40,320 nt of DNA, from assembly GCA_946481695.1 (NCBI GenBank), contig CAMLON010000015.1, positions 1 through 40,320 of the forward strand. The letters run 5' to 3'. Below the pieces are notes generated by a model, which was not told where the DNA came from, searched no databases, and saw nothing but the letters and a program-made list of their open reading frames with translations. How positions within the stretch are numbered: the first letter of the stretch is position 1; each line of letters begins with the position of its first letter. The translations under genes and the position numbers were made by a program. Positions 37,072 to 40,320 of the stretch are shown piece by piece. This DNA is from an uncultured Bartonella sp. Its GTDB lineage: Bacteria; Pseudomonadota; Alphaproteobacteria; Rhizobiales; Rhizobiaceae.

Positions 37072-37272
37072 CAAATAGACCTTTTCCTGTACCGGTTGTT
37101 TCCACAGCAAATGATTTGTGTGATTGAAGTAAAAAATTTCGTTCGCTAATTGCGGCTCTCGCTTGGTCAAGTTAACTATATCATGGAGCGATTTTCGAAG
37201 GCGTTGTGTCAATGTTGTTTTACCGGCGCCGTTGACGCCGGCAATTATTAAAAAATTAGGCCGCGTCTGCAT
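37072..37272 (-). pseudogene. Truncated zeta-like toxin gene
   Basis: Starts MQTRPNFLIIAGVNGAGKTTLTQ (Walker A intact), similar to the toxin at 28784. After LHDIVN the frame shifts, with about a dozen residues missing relative to the other toxin; in the new frame the family motif resumes as LDQARAAISERNFLLQSH then KSFAVETTGTGKGLF. There it stops at the solitary CRISPR repeat. The C-terminal half of the kinase is absent, so it cannot be active. Overlaps the end of the antitoxin gene by 17 bp. Confidence 0.85.
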
Positions 37273-37474
37273 TATCTAATGCCCTCACTAATATTTCATT
37301 TCGGTTTTCGTCCATATCCACGACCCACTTGCGACCGTCTGGAGCTTCTTTTATAACGTGGCCGTTTTCATAATAATATATTGGCAAACCAAGAGAAAAA
37401 TTCTCCTTCCTAATATCGTCGCCGTTGTCGTCAGCGTTGAGAGCTGCTATAATTTTTTCTAAATTTTCCATCAT
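37256..37474 (-). CDS. Putative antitoxin, 72 aa, beside a dead toxin
   Basis: 72 residues, acidic, intact. The segment YYYENGHVIKEAPDGRKWVVDMDE matches the pattern of the antitoxin at 29322 (EGQYIRENPDGTKLFIAVDD), and both end with an Ala-rich tail. With the toxin truncated it is an orphan; it may be retained to neutralise the homologous toxin at 28784 (an anti-addiction role), which is inference. Confidence 0.75.
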   Translation of the reverse strand: MMENLEKIIAALNADDNGDDIRKENFSLGLPIYYYENGHVIKEAPDGRKWVVDMDENRNEILVRALDNADAA

Positions 37475-37594
37475 TTTCTCCTATATTAGACCCGCATTTT
37501 AGCATTTATTTTTTTATGTCTTTACATTTAAAAAAGGAAATGTTTGATTTAAGAACCAGAGTAAAGTAATAATTGCCGAAATTCGGGGGAAACA

Positions 37595-37753
37595 ATGAAA
37601 AAGCTCATAGCATCTCTTTTGACAATCTCTCTGCTAACAACATATTCTGTTATAATTACCGGTTGCGGAAAATCCGAAAAACAAAAGCAAGAAGATGCTG
37701 CAAAAGCATTTTTATCAGTTCAACCACGCCACGATCCAAGCACGAGCTTCTAA
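37595..37753 (+). CDS. Tiny putative lipoprotein, 52 aa
   Basis: Starts MKKLIASLLTISLLTTYSVI with lipobox ITGC (Cys24); GGGGA lies 4 bases before the ATG. The mature part is 29 residues: GKSEKQKQEDAAKAFLSV then a Pro/His/Ser-rich end. Resembles in size and design entry-exclusion (EexN/TrbK-like) lipoproteins of conjugative elements, but no specific residues prove this. Two bases separate its stop from the next gene. Confidence 0.7.
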   Translation: MKKLIASLLTISLLTTYSVIITGCGKSEKQKQEDAAKAFLSVQPRHDPSTSF

Positions 37754-37755
37754 AA

Positions 37756-37956
37756 ATGTTACTATTTCGTTTGCTTGATCCATTATTCTTAATCTTGAAC
37801 ATGTTCGCGGTTTTCATGTGGGTATTATATTTGCTTAATCCGTTTTTCGCATTTGTTCCATTTCATGTTTATACAGCACCCGTTTCTCTTACTTTTTGGT
37901 TAGTTGTCTATGCTTTGGGAAAAAGATACTTACAGCGGCGGAAATTTTTAAAGTAA
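37756..37956 (+). CDS. Small membrane protein, 66 aa, unknown
   Basis: Two membrane helices (about 7-32 and 38-55) and a basic end (GKRYLQRRKFLK). Starts 2 bp after the tiny lipoprotein, so they are almost certainly cotranscribed. The pairing of a mini-lipoprotein with a mini inner-membrane protein inside CRISPR surroundings is noteworthy; exclusion, lysis or toxin roles are all possible. Confidence 0.65.
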   Translation: MLLFRLLDPLFLILNMFAVFMWVLYLLNPFFAFVPFHVYTAPVSLTFWLVVYALGKRYLQRRKFLK

Positions 37957-37991
37957 AACCAGTTGACATAATTAAGTTAATAACTGTGTGG

Positions 37992-38818
37992 GTTGCGGCT
38001 TGACCGCATTTTCTAATCTGTTACAACCAACCAAGCCGACGCCTTTACCGGAACGCGGTTGCGGCTTGACCGCATTTTCTAATCTGTTACAACGGGGCTC
38101 GGAGGGGATGAAACTACCATGCGGTTGCGGCTTGACCGCATTTTCTAATCTGTTACAACTGTAATCTTCTTTGGTTTTCTATCATTCTGTTGCGGCTTGA
38201 CCGCATTTTCTAATCTGTTACAACAATAACGCCAATCGAACCAACAGTTGACGAGTTGCGGCTTGACCGCATTTTCTAATCTGTTACAACCAAGCTCGAA
38301 GTTATCGAGGGCGGCAAAAAAGTTGCGGCTTGACCGCATTTTCTAATCTGTTACAACTGGTGTGGCAACCATTCGCACAGAAAAAAGGTTGCGGCTTGAC
38401 CGCATTTTCTAATCTGTTACAACGTCGAACCTTTCTCTATTCGTCATCTTCATGTTGCGGCTTGACCGCATTTTCTAATCTGTTACAACTAGAGTAAACG
38501 ATGTAATACCCGCTAATGTGTTGCGGCTTGACCGCATTTTCTAATCTGTTACAACGTCGGCTGGCGATTATGTATCGCTTCAATAGTTGCGGCTTGACCG
38601 CATTTTCTAATCTGTTACAACCGGCGTCGGCCAGTCGATGACATACACAGAGTTGCGGCTTGACCGCATTTTCTAATCTGTTACAACATCGCCAATCGCG
38701 ATCAATGCTATCAATCGTTGCGGCTTGACCGCATTTTCTAATCTGTTACAACCGGCGTCGGCCAGTCGATGACATACACAGAGTTGCGGCTTGACCGCAT
38801 TTTCTAATCTGTTACAAC
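37992..38818 (+). CRISPR. CRISPR array 3: 13 repeats, 12 spacers
   Basis: Repeats start at 37992, 38058, 38124, 38189, 38255, 38322, 38388, 38454, 38520, 38586, 38652, 38717 and 38783; as read by eye all 13 are identical. Spacers are 29-31 bp, mostly 30. Spacers 10 (38622-38651) and 12 (38753-38782), both beginning CGGCGTCGGCCAGTCGATGA, are identical. Followed directly by the shared array-end sequence. Confidence 0.98.
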
Positions 38819-39478
38819 CGATGTCCACTTAACCCTTTGTTTTATAAGGTTTAAGTGGATATTTTTTTTAAAAAAAATGCTGTTTTTCATTAAAATAACA
38901 CCGGTAATTTTCGATTTTTTTGACGTGTCTTCCACGTTTTCTCTAAAAATCTAACAAGATTTTCACATAATCGCACGATCAATTTGGTGGCCCCATCCTT
39001 GAAAAAATATCGAACTTTCATCATTCAGGCAAAGCTGTTTTAATCCATAAACGTAAGCATCATATCAAAGCGACATCGGAAATTTATTCCTCAATCACTG
39101 AACACGAAATTTTGGAAAACGAATTTTAAAAAGTCAAAATGGCTATGTTTCCGCATTCAATTATTATGGCAGTAAACATTGGCTTGGCTAAGCGATCTGC
39201 AAAAGATACGCTTGCAAGAGCTACTTATAACGACTTTACTTCAAACGATGCCGGAAATTTTGAGAAAGCGGAAAAAGAAAAAATTGACGACACCGTTGGG
39301 TCGGAAACTCCCAACACCAAAAAGGTGGCGCTCCGGATGGCTCGGTGTCCAAGGAAAATATACTGGAATTGAAAAGTAAAATCAATAAACAGCATCATGA
39401 AGGAAGTAAAGATTGAGTATAACAAGATTTTGCTACCGTTCTGTTGCGGCTTGACCGCATTTTCTAATCTGTTACAAC
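38819..39478 (+). repeat. Duplicated segment of about 0.65 kb, copy B (ends in first repeat of array 4)
   Basis: Counterpart of 36416-37071. In this copy the plus-strand frame 39139-39372 stays open (77 codons; starts MAMFPHSIIMAVNIGLAKRS), but in copy A indels break it, so I do not list it as a gene. Confidence 0.9.
38821..38868 (+). terminator. Hairpin at end of array 3
   Basis: Same hairpin and T run as after arrays 1 and 2, 2 bp after the last repeat. Confidence 0.85.
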
Positions 39479-39610
39479 TGTTGGTGAAACATATAACTAC
39501 GACAAGGTGTTGCGGCTTGACCGCATTTTCTAATCTGTTACAACGCGCATTAGCAAAAATGTCTGAAACGATAAGTTGCGGCTTGACCGCATTTTCTAAT
39601 CTGTTACAAC
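39443..39610 (+). CRISPR. CRISPR array 4: 3 repeats, 2 spacers
   Basis: Perfect repeats at 39443, 39509 and 39575 with 30-bp spacers at 39479-39508 and 39545-39574. The first repeat is the equivalent of the solitary repeat at 37036. Confidence 0.97.
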
Positions 39611-39830
39611 TGATGTCCACTTAACCCTTTGTTTTATAAGGTTTAAGTGGACATTTTTTTTAAAAAAAATGCTGTTTTCCATTAAAATAACACCGGTAAT
39701 TTTCGATTTTTTTGACGTATCTTCCACGTTTTACCTAAAAATCTAACAATATTTTCACATAAGCACACGATCAATTTGCTTGTCCCTTAAGGCAAAAAAA
39801 TATCGAACTTTCATCGTTTGGGCAAGGTAG
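39611..39830 (+). repeat. Shared array-end sequence, copy 4
   Basis: About 220 bp matching 36416-36635 and 38819-39037, ending near AATATCGAACTTTCATCG. After that, unique sequence begins. Confidence 0.9.
39613..39660 (+). terminator. Hairpin at end of array 4, with a paired base change
   Basis: GATGTCCACTTAA pairs with TTAAGTGGACATT: here the G opposite T seen in the other three copies is a G-C pair, so the stem is kept. Followed by a run of eight T's. Confidence 0.85.
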
Positions 39831-40129
39831 AAGTGGGCTTACCAATACAGGATCAGCCGGCATGGTAGGGCTTTTTTTTACAAAGACCTCAAGCAATTTA
39901 GTGAACCGCTGTTTCGATTTTTTAAGAAAGCTTTCCGTTGTTAAAATGCTGGTGAATGCGCCGTGCTACCTAACAAGCAGCCCGCTTTGATAAAGCCGGC
40001 TTTAAGACAGCGTGATAAACCGGTTTGGCAGATCCGGTTTGCTTTTGTCAATTTTTAAGCGTGGCTAAAGCCGAACACGCCTGCCCCACTCGGCCAGTTT
40101 CACCAAATCGTCCCGATTGAAGCGGCCTC

Positions 40130-40157
40130 ATCAGGCCTTTTTTACAAAAGGCCTGAT
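40130..40157. repeat. 12-bp inverted repeat in a GGCCT-rich area
   Basis: ATCAGGCCTTTT (40130-40141) pairs with AAAAGGCCTGAT (40146-40157), 4-nt loop. More AGGCCT copies follow near 40175 and 40203. It may act as a terminator for the minus-strand gene at the window end, although no T run follows the stem. The stretch 39831-40228 has no gene. Confidence 0.6.
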
Positions 40158-40228
40158 TGTTCGACCAAGCTTTTAAGGCCTGCCAGTTCAAACGAGCTTT
40201 TCAGGCCTCTTTATTGAAGCGGGCTTGC

Positions 40229-40320
40229 TCAGGCGCATTTGCTCAACTGGCCGATCCATTTTTCACGTTCGAGGACATAATTGTCGGCGATAACCAGACC
40301 GGAAACCAGCGAGTTTTGTT
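40229..40320 (-). CDS. 3' end of an unidentified gene
   Basis: Read on the minus strand from the window edge, the frame gives NSLVSGLVIADNYVLEREKW and ends IGQLSKCA then TGA. About 29 residues only; protein-like composition, but no family recognised. The rest is beyond base 40320. Confidence 0.5.
   Translation of the reverse strand, partial: QNSLVSGLVIADNYVLEREKWIGQLSKCA

Noticed and set aside
39139..39372. 77-codon plus-strand frame in the duplicated segment
   Set aside because: The second copy of the segment has indels that break this frame, so it is not under coding selection.

Overview
The window reads as chromosomal DNA of an alphaproteobacterium of the Hyphomicrobiales. Gene content, codon style and moderate-to-low GC fit a Bartonellaceae-type, host-associated (possibly insect-gut) bacterium; this is inference from the sequence, not a database result.

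Layout. 1-4.7 kb: an RND-type efflux permease (partial) and its membrane-fusion partner, divergent from an orphan sensor histidine kinase. 5.34 kb: tRNA-Arg(ACG), followed by an AT-rich accessory stretch (5.4-13.4 kb) with an IS3-type transposase remnant, small lipoproteins, a filamentous-hemagglutinin-like C-terminal fragment, an AhpD-like/DoxX pair facing a MocR-type regulator, and a membrane protein of unknown role. 13.5-16.5 kb: a tightly packed operon of two oxidoreductases with Tat-like N-termini (aldo/keto reductase; F420/NADP-type oxidoreductase) and an ATP/ADP-translocase-like carrier. 16.7-28.5 kb: a urate/ureide degradation region: uraH, uraD, allA and puuE on the minus strand, then on the plus strand a flavin monooxygenase-like protein, an NMT1/SsuA-type ABC importer, a LysR regulator, allE and an M19 dipeptidase. 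Together these would take 5-hydroxyisourate to allantoin, allantoate and, after a missing step, ureidoglycine, ureidoglycolate and glyoxylate plus urea. No classical urate oxidase or allantoate amidohydrolase is visible. 28.8-34.7 kb: a zeta-like toxin/antitoxin pair and three drug-type exporters (two MFS, one MATE).

34.7-39.8 kb is the most unusual part: 27 copies of one 36-bp CRISPR repeat in four arrays (8, 2, 13 and 3 repeats; 22 spacers, one present twice) plus one solitary repeat. Spacers are about 30 bp and no cas gene is in the window. Every array ends at its right side in the same sequence, which begins with a terminator-like hairpin. Each repeat contains a promoter-like signal (TTGACC, 16 bp, TACAAC with an extended -10 TG), as described for type II-C systems of Neisseria, which predicts plus-strand crRNA transcription from each repeat. 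The solitary repeat is fused to the broken end of a second zeta-like toxin gene whose antitoxin is intact, and the sequence before it belongs to a segment of about 0.65 kb that is present twice. Between the arrays lie a small HTH regulator, a tiny lipoprotein and a tiny membrane protein. The right end (39.8-40.3 kb) has GGCCT-rich inverted repeats and the 3' end of an unidentified minus-strand gene.
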